DNA of 64,000 bases from Liolophura sinensis (taxonomy: Eukaryota > Mollusca > Polyplacophora > Chitonida > Chitonidae). Positions 12,001 to 22,500 of this stretch are shown in pieces. A model generated the notes under the pieces. That model was given only the letters and a program-made list of their open reading frames with translations, had not been told where the DNA came from and did not search any database. How positions within the stretch are numbered: the first letter of the stretch is position 1; every line of letters begins with the position of its first letter. The stretch spans positions 7,683,338 to 7,747,337 of the forward strand of contig NC_088302.1 in assembly GCF_032854445.1 (NCBI RefSeq), given 5' to 3'. The position numbers were made by a program, and so were the translations under genes.

Positions 12001-14579
12001 TTACGGCCTTCCCGCCCTACATTAAGCCGGATGATATTTACCTGGGAGACAAGAAGCAGGTGGAGAAGAAGCTGGTCCGTGACGTCATGGTTAAGGGAGA
12101 CATTTACTTTAACTATGGTGACATTCTCTACCAGGATAAAGATTACTTCGTCTACTTCACTGACCGGATAGGGGACACGTTCAGGTCAGTCAGGCATGTC
12201 AGAGTGGGTCTGAGCCGTGAATGTCCATGGCTTTTCTTAGCGGTTACTGGGCAAAAATATACCTGATAAAGGTCACCTAGGTACATCTTCACTACTAAAG
12301 ACATGTTCCTCATACCTCAAAACTAGTTTCCAGAAGGTCTATTCTATTTACCTCACATCCTTTACAGAAGACCTGTTGCCCTTTCCATACTTTAAGACCT
12401 ATTCCTCTTACATAATATACATATACGGTTTCCAGAAGACATATTCTCTTATATCGTCGGTGATTTCTACAAGACATATTACCTTACTCTATACCGTTTA
12501 CAGAATAACTAATTTCTTACGCCATATAACGTTTCCGGAATACTTTTTCGTTTTACTAAAGGAAGTGTGCAAGTGTGTCGCCTTAAACCCCTCCTCAAGC
12601 GAGTTCTCAGTGTCTAATTCATGATTTGTCAAAATGCGTTCCCCTGCATCTACAAACACATTAATGACTGTGATCATATTTGAATACTGTAAGTTGTTAT
12701 GTCTGAATGCACTGAAACGGTATTTTCGTTTACATTTTAACAGATGGAAGGGTGAGAATGTGTCCACATTAGAAGTCGCTAATGTTTTGTCCACGCTGGA
12801 TTTTGTACTGGATGCCAATGTATACGGCGTGACGGTGCCAGGTATGGAAAAACAAAACTCATTAAATTTATGCAATTTATTACACATTATCTTGTCAGCA
12901 CAAACGATGAGTACCAATTTTGAATATTTTGCCTTTCAAACGACAAAGGATAATACGACGTAAGGAAGATGTTTTACGTTAGTATATGCCTTGTGTGCAT
13001 TTAACCCCACAAACTCCCTCAATGGAGTGAGTGCGAGTGAGTGCTTGGGGTTTAACGTCGTACTCAACAATTTTTCAGTCATATGACGATAAAGGAATCC
13101 TTAGGGTGCATGTACGTGTAATGTGCCTCCTTGTAGCAGGACGGATTTCCACCGCTCTTTTATCTAGTGCTGCTTCACTGAGACGACTTACCGAAGGCAA
13201 GTAAGCCGCCCCGCCCGAGCCATTATACTGATACGGGTCAACCAGTCGTTGCACTATCCCCTTCATGCTGAACGCCAAGCGAGGAAGTGACAACTTCCTT
13301 TTTTAAAGTCTTAGCTGTGACTCGATCAAGGATTGATCCTGGATCTACCGGTCCCGAAGCGGACCACTCAATGGAAAGAATAATTCAAAACTATATCACG
13401 AAGTACATCTGTTTATTTTTATGTAACAAACTACATTTCTTTATGTTTATATTTCAAACTACATCTGTTTTATTTTTATATTAAAACTACATCTGCTTAT
13501 TTTTTTCCAATTTTCCCCACACTTCTTGTTAGTTCACAGTGTTATGTGTACTGTTGAACATGAACGAGGTATCACAACATTATTTTATTGATCATGATTT
13601 CTGACACAATATAGATTGTCCATAATGTCTGCCGTAGAACGAATCCGTTTAACTAGAGGTACGTTTAACTCATTAAAGGTAAAATAGAAAAGTAAATAAA
13701 GGCCAGAGTCCTGTCAGATCAAGTTTGTTGTTATCTTTACAGTGAATTTTGTTGTTTTTTTTTTTTTTTTTTTTTGTTTTTTGTTGTTGTTTCCTTTCCC
13801 TTAAACCATATGAGCAATGTCCGGCTTGTCTTGGCGCTACATACAGACAGATACATTGCAATGTACGCTTTCTGAATACAGGCAAATGCTAGCAGTGGTA
13901 AATTTATTTTTTTATTTCATTTTTAACGCCATTTTAAGGACTCTTTTAATCATACACGTAAGATGGTGATCAGTTATAAGGGTAGGAAACGGAAGTGCAC
14001 TACCTAAACCACCGACCTTTAAAAAGTTACTAACGGACTTTTCCAGGTGTGATATAAAAACAATATTAGTGGAATACAGGTGTTTTTCATCGCACGTAAG
14101 GTTGATCAAAGTGTCACGCGAGCGCCGCTGACCCTTTATTGTCCTCAGAGCCCCATTAACAATGAGATCGGACAATCTGGAAATTCGTTGTACCTATATA
14201 GTGATGAAATGTAAAGCTACAGGCCGACTGTTATTGTATTTCTATCATTTCTCCAATAGGTCATGATGGTAGGGCTGGTATGGCCTGTGTTGTGCTGAAA
14301 GACAGAAGTGCCGAATTGAAAGATGACTTACGCAAAGCTATTTACCGCCATTGTGTAGACAACTTACCGAAATATGCCAGGCCCCTTTTCCTGAGAATAC
14401 AAACGGATATGCTGTTGACTTCAACGCACAAACAGAAGAAAGTAGAGCTTGTAAAGGAAGGATTTGACATAAACAAGATTCCACACAGTTTGTATGTCAT
14501 AGACAACACTGCCCAGACGTACGTTCCACTAACCGAACCATTGTTTCTCAGACTGATGGCGGGAAATTCGAAACTGTAA
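1..14579 (+). CDS. SLC27A2-like: SLC27A-type very-long-chain acyl-CoA synthetase / fatty-acid transport protein, copy A (5' end outside window)
   Basis: Coding exons read from splice sites and phase: <1..53, 2768..2983, 6223..6384, 7412..7536, 8280..8471, 9368..9467, 11983..12184, 12744..12841, 14260..14579. The family activates long and very long fatty acids to acyl-CoA using ATP and aids uptake. Seen: the AMP-binding P-loop IYTSGTTG ending exon 3, [11 protein letters not shown] in the next exon, [11 protein letters not shown] and FFAATD in the 192-bp exon, [14 protein letters not shown] then [16 protein letters not shown] (the family-typical catalytic/hinge region), and [10 protein letters not shown] near the end. 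The C-terminus is SKL (codons 14568-14576), a canonical peroxisomal PTS1. The first visible bases read DAKAVVCSG, matching the end of copy B exon 2, so exon 1 and most of exon 2 lie left of the window. No frame break was seen. Closest by motif memory to the SLC27A2/A6 side of the family; exact orthology not settled. Confidence 0.93.
54..2767 (+). other. Intron 2 of copy A, no gene seen
   Basis: This intron runs from a GTATGT donor at 54 to an acceptor after TTTTCAG at 2767. It is AT-rich with short unconvincing reading frames. I saw no clear SINE, tandem array or conserved peptide in it. Confidence 0.6.
3375..4554 (+). mobile_element. 5'-truncated non-LTR retrotransposon (LINE) with RNase H domain and (TCAC)n tail
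   Basis: Inserted in intron 3 of copy A in the sense direction. The open part (about 3375-4390, stop at 4390) codes for the C-terminal third of a LINE ORF2. An RNase H domain shows all four expected acidic residues: [23 protein letters not shown] and NTAADEAAK, with [10 protein letters not shown] before the last. It ends in a Cys/His motif region ([17 protein letters not shown]) typical of I-like RNase H-bearing LINEs. No reverse transcriptase or endonuclease is present, so the copy is dead on arrival. The 3' UTR ends at about 4554 with a GACGTTAAA tail and a short (TCAC)n run. The open frame suggests a fairly recent insertion. Clade assignment (I/Nimb-like) is tentative. Confidence 0.85.
4555..5520. 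repeat. Diverged minisatellite, unit about 38-44 bp
   Basis: More than 20 degenerate units built on CCAACCAGCTAGGTTTCACA followed by AACCT and CTTTACC variants. It starts directly after the LINE tail, so the LINE inserted at or beside the array edge. Short frames inside (for example 4808-5047) are translated repeat, not genes. Confidence 0.85.
5699..6035. repeat. Diverged direct duplication, about 185 bp per copy
   Basis: Two tandem copies, from about 5699 and about 5882, share in order AAGTGCTGCATGT, a TTTTGCATACATGTA or TTTTACATGTATAC block, GTTCCATTGTTGAT or GTTCCATCGTTGAT, and a GGTAAATT block. Several small gaps separate them, so the duplication is old. Lies in intron 3 of copy A. Confidence 0.6.
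6455..7016. repeat. Minisatellite, unit about 37 bp
   Basis: Units read GTCAGTAGAATGTGACTGAT then GGGGTGTCTTAGCAGGT. The left part (6455-6780) is old and irregular; the right part (about 6800-7016) holds five or so near-identical units, which suggests recent expansion from that end. Intron 4 of copy A. Confidence 0.85.
7670..7735 (+). mobile_element. Fragment of third SINE-like family (SINE-3)
   Basis: The segment GATACCTGGCGATGGTCAGT followed by GGTTTACTG and CACTCCGG resembles the core at 10757-10905 and 61955-62065. Only a short degenerate piece remains. Confidence 0.4.
7866..8042. repeat. Minisatellite, unit 18 bp
   Basis: About nine units of the type CATTGTTCTCGTCTAAAG with C/T and A/G variants. 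Intron 5 of copy A, roughly 240 bp before the next exon. Confidence 0.8.
8584..8607. repeat. Run of 24 cytosines
   Basis: An uninterrupted C homopolymer in intron 6 of copy A. The length may be unreliable because sequencing slips on such runs. Confidence 0.95.
8981..9153. mobile_element. MITE-like hairpin element, 27-bp inverted ends
   Basis: The left end (8981-9007) starts ACCCTATTTCTTCTAAAATT. The right end (9127-9153) is its reverse complement with one mismatch by my count. About 119 bp lie between. Size and structure fit a miniature inverted-repeat element without coding capacity. No clear target-site duplication was seen, so a simple inverted duplication is possible. Confidence 0.6.
9669..10402. 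repeat. Tandem array, 83-bp unit, 9 copies
   Basis: Highly regular 83-bp units starting ATAATCCAGTCGTGATTCCA, then GATATAAAAACGAC, then TCGATCCCAGTAAGCATTCG. Copies differ by only a few bases, mostly in the GGCTCGGCTC segment, so amplification is recent. Each unit carries an internal inverted pair, GTCGT and ACGAC, about 17 bp apart. Lies in intron 7 of copy A; copy B intron 7 has no such array. Confidence 0.93.
10460..10756. repeat. Degenerate minisatellite of TGTGAGCTTATG type
   Basis: Irregular repeats of GTGAGCTTATG, GGTTACGAGCTGGTGATTGT and variants, unit about 20-42 bp. Old array in intron 7 of copy A. Confidence 0.7.
10757..10905 (+). mobile_element. SINE-3 fragment, sense orientation
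   Basis: Contains GTCAGGAGGTTCTCCAGGTA then CCTGGCGAAGATCGG and, further on, GCCGCCGTCATACAGATGA and GCGTTAAACC. The last part resembles the 3' tail of the other SINEs in this window. Degenerate. Confidence 0.55.
11700..11916 (+). mobile_element. SINE-1 copy, tRNA-like head and (AAAT)-type tail
   Basis: The head has CACCAATGCCGTCGTTGTGA followed by a B-box-like GAGTTCAAATCCAGC. The body keeps AGCTCATGCTTGCTTCCTCT and CCGGCCGTATAAGTGAA. The end is GAAATATTCTTGAGTATGAC, then an AAATAAATAAA tail. It ends about 65 bp before a copy A exon. Confidence 0.8.
13025..13345 (-). mobile_element. SINE-2 copy, LINE-like 3' tail
   Basis: Read on the minus strand, a B-box-like GGATCAATCC near 13330 starts the element. 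A conserved GC-rich body follows (13140-13285). It ends in TTGTTGAGTACGACGTTAAA and a (CACT)n-type run at 13025-13050. The body is about 95% alike, by eye, to the copy at 37319-37608. Intron 9 of copy A. Confidence 0.8.
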
Positions 14580-15054
14580 TCTTTCTATGCCATTATAGGT
14601 ATATCCGACAGTCTTGCTCATCTATCAAACAGAACCCTAGACAAGATTTTAAGACTTTTGCCCTGGGCTTGTAAATTTGAAATTACCCAGAATCATCAAG
14701 AGTATGACTTACATTATGCATCGCACCTTGCACCTGTTTCACACAGCGATTTCAGGCTAAAGTCTGAAATGTCTTCATTAGACAGACCCCTTGATGCAAA
14801 GTGGACATCAAAAATGAACAAATCATACCTGATCAGTTCTCCCACGCCAAGCCCTTTAGTGGGGTTTATATTTTTGGTATGTATGTGTATTAATAACCAA
14901 GGAAAATATGATGAAGGTCTATGTGATTTGTGTAACCCTGTAACATGGAATCATATTTGTATTTCTTAGGTGATATCCTTCCTTTAGAATATGTGTGAGA
15001 TTACCTATTAAATGAAATATTTATTTTCTATTTTCTCGTTTGGTGTCTCGTTTT
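14580..15054 (+). other. Copy A 3' flank / probable 3' UTR
   Basis: Follows the TAA at 14577-14579. An ATTAAA hexamer at 15007-15012 is the best poly(A) signal candidate I could see. No other gene is visible. Confidence 0.4.
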
Positions 15055-15335
15055 CCTTTAGTCTCTCCGATCAAACATAACTAGGTCTCCCGGACCACAC
15101 ATAACTAGGTTTTTCCAACCACATCTAACCAGGTTTCCCCGACCACACATAACTAGCTCTCTCCGACCACACACAACTAGATCTCTCTCCAACAACACAA
15201 AACTAGGTCTCCCCGACCACACATAACTAGGTCTCCCCGACCACTCGAAAGTAGGTCTCTCCGACCGGTCGCAGTGAGTAGATCTCTCCGATCACCAGTT
15301 AGTAGGTCTCTCCGACCACAATGCACTCTTCACCA
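15055..15335. repeat. Minisatellite, unit about 24 bp
   Basis: About 11 units of TAGGTCTCCCCGACCACACA followed by TAAC, increasingly diverged to the right. Just downstream of copy A. Confidence 0.85.
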
Positions 15336-15687
15336 TCTACTTGACCTCTGCCGATAATCCCACAGTTCTTAATACGGTGAAATAGTATAACCTGGACTAA
15401 CCAATGGAGACAATCTAAATGTTCGTCGTATCGAATTGAGACTGGAGTGTTCATTGGTGAACGCTAGCCTTTCTACAAAATTAGAAACGTTAGGGTCTGA
15501 AAATTTGAATGTTGTAAAGACGGTAGACACAGCGAAAGTGGAGAGCAAACGTTTATGGATTATTCTGACAACATCAAATCGGCTTTTCAATGGCGGTCAG
15601 TCCGCTAAACGTTCTATGATGTAGATTCATACGGAGACACTGAGTAGAGAGGAAAGTTTCCCGACTTAGTGGTGGTTGCCCAAGACC

Positions 15688-15835
15688 AGCGCCCCGTTTC
15701 ACAAAGATATCGTACATGTACGATAATCGCACATGCAGGACAACAGTACCGTAATATAGACATACAAAATATCGTACGACAAATGTACGGCAAAAAATGT
15801 CGTACGCCACTTTGTGAAACTGTGCTCTGAGTCAC
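15688..15835. mobile_element. MITE-like palindromic element
   Basis: Ends are inverted: CCCCGTTTCACAAAG on the left and CTTTGTGAAACTGTGC on the right. Further inverted or palindromic pieces such as TCGTACATGTACGA and TCGTACGACA lie inside. About 148 bp, non-coding. Short hairpin elements opening with GTTTCACAAAG are common in marine invertebrate DNA (recalled, not searched). Confidence 0.65.
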
Positions 15836-18700
15836 TTATGAATTGTATAACTTGTTACTCACATTTTCTGTGTGACATTGTGTTTTATTCGCGTGTGTAG
15901 GAATGTGGCAGGAATGAAGGGCAGGCCGGTTTAATCCTCTCAAACTACCTTGTGCATGTCTCTTGTTGTCTTGAAGATACAGTAATCAAGTAAGACATTA
16001 AATATATATATATGTATATATGTACATGGTTTCATGCTCGGCAGCTGATAAATTTAAAGACATTGTGAATGTTTTAGCATACGTTATAGAATCTATTTTA
16101 AATGGTTTACCCAAAACGTGTTTTTGATATTCAGCTGTTGCTAAATCGAGAATAAAGCATTTCACAACAAGTAAAATACTGTATGTGAAGTTATTTTGTG
16201 TATGCATCCATCAAATGAATACCTGTGTGTTTGTCTGTTGTCTTGAAGAATATCAGCACAAATGTACCGTCGAAAAACAGTATACTTCGTCTGTATTCGA
16301 ACTTAGCACTGGGTTGTTTACCTGTCTACACCTGTTTCTGTGGTAAAACGATAAGTAATAAGCTGTGGTATATATACATGCTTGGACATTGTGATCTGCA
16401 CAGGCATTATGATACTGTCTCCACTACTAAAATATCGCTATATTGTTCAGCTGTACGAGTTTATTTACAAAATATTCTACGGCAAGAAGACGCAGTATAT
16501 ATGTGCACACTGAATGACTTCTCGTCGTCCCTTAACGAAAAAAATACGACGTAAGACACCATGCATGAACAACAATACAACAACAAACAGTGCCAAAAGA
16601 ATAGGCACTGTTCGCTGGTAAACAGTTTGACATACATTTTTTTATACGTAACGAGGCCACGTTAGTGTCTTCCATTTGGTGTAAATAATTAGAAGTCCAT
16701 TGGGCAAGAATTTTTAGATAATACGGACAGTTTTGTGTATCGATAGTTCAGAAAAGAATTAATAAGTATTGGTTGTTTTATATAGTCTATGAGATGTTCA
16801 TTTTAGTACAGGAAAAGTGAAAGTGTAGCAGAGTTCAGATAATAACAATCCCTAATTTTATTCACTGCAAAAAATAATATTGTTCCTATGACATAATACT
16901 GGGTCATAATCAATATATATCCTGCTAGTCTAATGCAATCTTTGCATAGAATAAATAAAATAGGTGTCCTATATATATATAATAGAATAATCTGCAGCAA
17001 TAACAGACAACACTCTGGCATCACTACGACAAGAATCTTTCTATTCAATTTAAAAGGTGGCTTTTTTGAGTGTACTTTGAACTGTTACATAATTATTTAC
17101 ATAATACAGACAGCCTACTTTCCCTCTGCAGCTACAGAAGCTCAAAGCTGTCATTTAGGTGCCTCAGTTATGCGGCTCGCCTAAGTAAACTTAGTATCTA
17201 CACTGAGCAATGATATATCCAGGAAGGCTTGGAGGAGGTGAGTGATGTAGTACCTAGCTATTATACCTTTTTGTACCACATCCGTCTCTTAGATAGTGAG
17301 TTAATATATTTAAGTGGTTGGTCACAACAGTAAATCTGGGTCACCAAAATTACCTTTATCTCTGCGACAAAGTCCAGTCGCTTAAAGATTACAGCGAGCA
17401 TGTTAACGACAAGCCGACTGAATCCCGAAGCATATGTACCTCCGTCTTGACACTCGTAACTCTCCCTAGGCAAGCCTTGGGGGTGTGAATTTTTACCTTA
17501 CTTTGGTATGTTTAGCTCATTCGTCGGGGATTTTCTGCCGTAGCATTGTTTCAGCATTTGTTCGTCTTCAAACAAGAAGTCTGTTCGACTTGAACAAGAT
17601 GTTAGAATTAAGGATACATGAACAAAAACGTTAGTATGACATACAAGTGAAACCAGATCGCTTCTAGGTTATATCGCCAATGTAGGTCGATGTGACCTGT
17701 TTAAAAGCACGCTCATCCTGTAGTAGCCTAGCTGCGTTACTTGACCTGCTAACGAGAACCGACCTTTGGTACGCTTATGCTCCGGACACTGACAGGTGAG
17801 CTATGTAGACACAGAGTTTAACCAAACGCGAAAGTGTGGACTAAATGAGTTCGAAATTTGATATGAATGTTGATTTTATGATCAGTGGTTCTTCATATCT
17901 TGTGCACATGAATGACTGAGTCAGTTTTAGGGCTGGAATTGGGGTAAGACCTATCAACTATACCTGTTAACTATAGTGTAATGCATCGAAAAGTCTCTTT
18001 GAAGTACGTGGTCATTACTGTTGCGTAAGGTCTTTCCCCCTAGTTAGAGAATTATAGTTTTTTAGCCAAAAGTGTATAAAAAATACAATGAATTATTTCT
18101 CTTCCTCCCGGAACATTAACTTTCTGAATTGGATGAATTTTGTTGTCTAAAAGGCATTTTCGTCTTGGCCCATGTTAACCTCAGGTTCACAAGAACATTA
18201 CAAATTTCCGATTGCTCTTTTCCCGCCAGCCAGCCTTACATTTAGACTCATTATTGCTCATTTATTACGATTAAACGCAGTGAACTTTTTTTTTTATATT
18301 TTACTGAAACCATTTATTAACCATGTTAACAAATGTGTAACAAACATGGTAAAGAATGTTTAATAACCTTGTTAACAAATGTTTAACCCCAACAATGACA
18401 GTGTGCATCCTACTACTCAAACCATTCAAATTATGTTGTAATCTAATGAAAGGCTTCCGACTACTTTTGAGGGAACAAAATTCTTGAAAGCAAACAAACA
18501 AGCTTAAGAATTTTAATCAACAACATTAACTAATGAAGAATTTAGTTCGAACGGTGCCCTTTCCATCAACAAATGTCGTGATAAAAGATGTTAATGTTGC
18601 AATAGCTGAGTTCAAATTTTAGTTTTACAATGTCTTAAAACCCTTTTGCGTAAAAGCGTCTATAATTACTAACTCCAGAAAAAATTAATTTTTGTCCTAG
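15836..18700. other. Intergenic spacer between SLC27A copies A and B
   Basis: AT-rich DNA with short (TA) stretches near 16003, 16370 and 16970. No coding exon is recognised. Any copy B promoter should lie here or just downstream; see the hormone-element-like palindrome at 17684 and the possible 5' exon at 18702. Confidence 0.6.
17684..17698. promoter_or_regulatory. Nuclear-receptor-like inverted repeat (IR3)
   Basis: AGGTCG-ATG-TGACCT differs by one base from the consensus palindrome AGGTCA-N3-TGACCT bound by estrogen-receptor-type nuclear receptors. It lies about 1.9 kb before the copy B start codon. A one-mismatch match of this kind can occur by chance. Confidence 0.2.
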
Positions 18701-18701
18701 G

Positions 18702-18809
18702 TCATGATCGATGTGGGGAATACCATACAGAAGAAACCGGAGATCCTCTATGAAACGGATTCAGGGTTCAGTGGCAGCTATTCGACACTGATTCTTTACA
18801 ACAGTTTAA
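18702..18809 (+). other. Possible non-coding 5' exon of copy B
   Basis: The segment has a polypyrimidine-like run and AG before it (TTTTTGTCCTAG) and a good donor after it (AAA|GTGAGTAAG), with an open frame between. Joined to the acceptor at 19547 it would be out of frame with the copy B start, so it would be 5' UTR carrying a small upstream frame. It may instead be a chance pair of splice-like sites. Confidence 0.3.
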
Positions 18810-18912
18810 AGTGAGTAAGTACATATATGTTCCAAAAATATTGCGGTTGAATTTTCTGTATTACCCTCTTCATAAATCATTTTTCGAGGATAATACAACA
18901 TGTGTTTTAGGC

Positions 18913-19170
18913 CACCATGGAATGGTGATTAGCGTGCTTGAGTAGCCCAACTCAGAATGTCCAGTGCAATCGCTGTGAGTTCACGTCCTGTTCATGCTGG
19001 CTTCCTTTCTGGCTGCACGTAGAGAGGTCAGTCAGCAACCTGTGTAGAGAGGTCAGTCAGCAACCTGCAACCCGGGCTCCGTCAAGTTTCTTCCCATTAT
19101 TATGCTGGCCCTCATCGTATAAGTGAAATATACTTAAGTGTGGTGTAAAACACCAATAAAATAAATAATT
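18913..19170 (+). mobile_element. SINE-1 copy
   Basis: Head with ATGGTGATTAGCGTGCTTGA and B-box-like GAGTTCACGTCC; body GTTCATGCTGGCTTCCTT; an internal 28-bp piece (GTAGAGAGGTCAGTCAGCAA plus CCT) is duplicated. Ends TAAAACACCAATAAAATAAA. Nearly full length. Confidence 0.8.
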
Positions 19171-19324
19171 ACACAGTTTAGCGTTGCTTAACTAAATAAA
19201 TCGTCTTTACGACTATTAATTGTGCCTTTATGATAAGTCTCAACAATGAGGAAACGCGTTCTTGGTTTGAACACAGGTGCTATGTTGCATTACTTGCGGT
19301 CACCCGAGTTTTCATTCAGCGAGG

Positions 19325-19470
19325 CCTTCATTATTTTTTCCGGTTTTGTCAGTAACTTGCCACATGGTTTAATCCGGGCTCTCTGCATGGTTTCTTTCAT
19401 CCAAAACTGACCACCATCGTACAAGCCAAAAATTCAGTACCGCGTTAAGCAATGATCAAATAAATAAATA
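19325..19470 (+). mobile_element. Degenerate SINE-1 fragment
   Basis: Recognisable only by GTCAGTAACTTGCCACATGG, CCGGGCTCTCTG, ACCATCGTACAAG and the closing GATCAAATAAATAAAT. Older than its neighbour. Confidence 0.5.
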
Positions 19471-19552
19471 TTGGTCTACAGTACAACTAACTTGTATTCG
19501 AAAATAAACAGTAAATGTTTTCTTTTTCCGCTTGTTTTGTTTTTCAGGTGCA

Positions 19553-22500
19553 ATGGCGAACAAAGTTATTTATGGAGCCATGGGGGCTTTGGGTACTTCG
19601 TATGCTGCTTACAAAGCTCTCTGCCCTTGGCTTGCTCTCGACGTCATGGACTTGGCTTTAAGGGACAATGTCACTCGGCTATTTCAGGAAGCCGTCGCTT
19701 CCAAAACATATCTGATTGACGCCTTTGAACAGAGTGTGAAGAATACTCCGGACAAGTATTTCCTCATTTACAACGACATGATTTTCACTTATCAAGACGT
19801 TGATCGAAAAGCGAACAAAATGGCACGAGTAATTAGAACATGGGGACTTAACAAAGATGATGTCATCGCTATGTTTATGCATAACGAGCCAGAATTTGTG
19901 TGGACTTTTATAGGTAAGGTCATCAGTTTATTTGAAGTCTACGTTTTTCACCGACACCTCGTTGGTATGTGTCAAACTAAAACCTCATTCTCATAACTGT
20001 ATATAATCAAGTTAAGATTAGCTAGTTATGAAATACAAATGATCACGTCATCTAAGGTTTAATCATACGACCCAAAGGCAAGCCTTTAAATGACGTCTCA
20101 AAATTTGCATGTCAGAATTCGCCGTGTTGAAAGCTAATTAACCGGACAGCCACTTCATGAGTGAACACACCATGTGCTGAAGAATAATTTATTTTGTTTA
20201 CCGGGAGTATTTTATTGGTGTTTAACGCTGTATTCAGGGATATCTCTTTTGTATGACGGCTGTTGGGGTTGAGGCCACTGAATGACTGTGTACCGCCCAA
20301 TCGTGCCATGTAACACTGATTCACGCTGTTAACACCCGAATAACGTTAACGACTTGACTTGTTTTCCTCTTATCCACCTACTTCTTAAGCCCTTTACTCT
20401 TAGGGAATTCATATAGTTTTATGTACCAGAAGGAAGCAAATCTGTGATAAGTGCTGTCTGTACATCATCAATGTTCGCATGAATTTACGAAAAAATATGT
20501 ATAGTATTTCCCTATTTTAATGATTATAAATTCTTAAGTGCACTGAGGGATTCGTATTCCCACGTGAATGCGACATGATGCGGATGCAGTATGAGCTTCA
20601 GATTCCGTCGCCATAAAACTGACCGCCGTCACGTGAATCACCCGTGAATAAGTCAGATATAGTGTTTCTTTCGCCTTTATACAATTAGTTATATAAGTAG
20701 TCATGCTCGTTACCAAAATTGTATGTTGTCAGTGACACTAAACACTACCATGTGTACACATAGATATGCTGAAAATCCATATTATTGCAAATAGAAAAAG
20801 TATTCTAACTGCATTTTACCGACTATGAATACAGATATGGACGTCCAACGTATCAACTTTTAGAGCTTGTGGTGCCAACTATTTTACAGATAGCTGAACA
20901 TCTTATGCTAGCAACAACAAACAGACCATAATATGCAAATGACCTGTGGTTTATTTCCATGCAGGAATTCTCAAACTGGGTATTCCTGTGTGTATGGTCA
21001 ACTACAACCTTCGACATCAATCTTTGGTTCATAGCTTGAGAACGTGTGAAGCTAAAGCCGTCATCTGCAGCTCAGGTCAGTTATTTTAACTCTGTCATTA
21101 AACAATCATTTCCAGTTTGGAGCTGTTCTCATTATAATTTAAAAGTACATACGCACCAAAACAAATATTTGTATTCCAGCCGTCAACCAAAGTGGAGGTT
21201 CCGGTCAGTAACCGCAAGGTCAATTCACAGTTGACTGCTTTTCTTTGCATAATTCCACCCTCTATTCATACTTTATATGATTTCTTAGCTCTTTGGTAGT
21301 TTGTGTTAAACGTCGTTTTGAGAATTGGCCATGCAATTATTGACCTGGAATGTCCATCTTGGTTGACGGCCGGTATGAGAATGTCTGTTTCAGTGCAAAG
21401 ATACATCGATGCATTTAATGAAAAGTTCAAGCAACTCGATGACCATCGACACATCCCATGAATTGTAAGCATTCTAACTAAAGAAAGCTCTGTTACCTTT
21501 GACGTTAACGTAGCAGTGGCCAGTTTTATAAAACACTGAAACTATTAGAGATGACATGCTGTCAGTTAAGTCTTTGTGAAAGGTAGTTGTCTTTGACTAC
21601 AAAGAAACATAATTCTGATACATCGCATTTTTCATCTGCTAAAACATTGCCTTTTTGTTTATATTGAGATACTGCCCAGCTGTCAAGAATGATGTAGTCA
21701 CTGGGAGTGCTCATTTATAGGTCATCTGGTCACGAGAAAGTGGGCAGTGTGAGGTCAGCCAGAAGGACAGAAGTTGTAAATCTGGATTTGTTCGCATAGA
21801 GTATGATGGCGTAATGGTGCGAGAGAAGCTTTCTTAATTAGCATATCAACCAAAGTGGGTGCTGCAAATCTGACAAAATGTGACAGTCTAGTTGAATACT
21901 TTATCTGTAAACAAGTATCTGTTACAAAAGCAGTCAAGTGTGAACAATAGTTTCTAGATAGCAATGTTCTGTGATCAAAAAGCTATCTTCAGGTTCGCAT
22001 AAAGTTAGTACTAATAAAGGAACTTTAAAACAAAGATTATGTTTCTATGCCAAATGAGGAAAATTATGCCCCGGAATTTTGTTTTAAAAAATTCGGTGTA
22101 CTTTTATAGCTGTTAATTACCCGTCTATATTATGCATATTTTCCGTCAACTGTGAGTTTTTTCGGAAATTACGTCGTCGCTGATCTTGCTCGGAACTCAG
22201 TGAACACACCCGAAGTGCCACGAGCCCGGTGAACTGTGTCTCTATACAGTGTTGACAAGGGGACATGCATACAGATATTACATGGCTTCTTCGGGCCAGC
22301 TTAGCGCCCCCTGCATGCCGGCCCCCATTAGGTCTGTTCCCCACAACCCCGCCTCCATTCGTCCAGACCCATTCGGCCTGTCCCCCTACAGAGTTCTATT
22401 TAAACAGGGATCATCACTGACGTCACCGCTGCAAGCTAATTAATTTCCAGACTGAGTGCTGGAGGCTTAAGACAGTTGTACTTTGAAGCCATTTTAACCC

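Noticed and set aside
22249-22443. Pro-rich short frame in the GC-rich block
   Set aside because: Low-complexity composition effect with no splice context fitting copy B phases.
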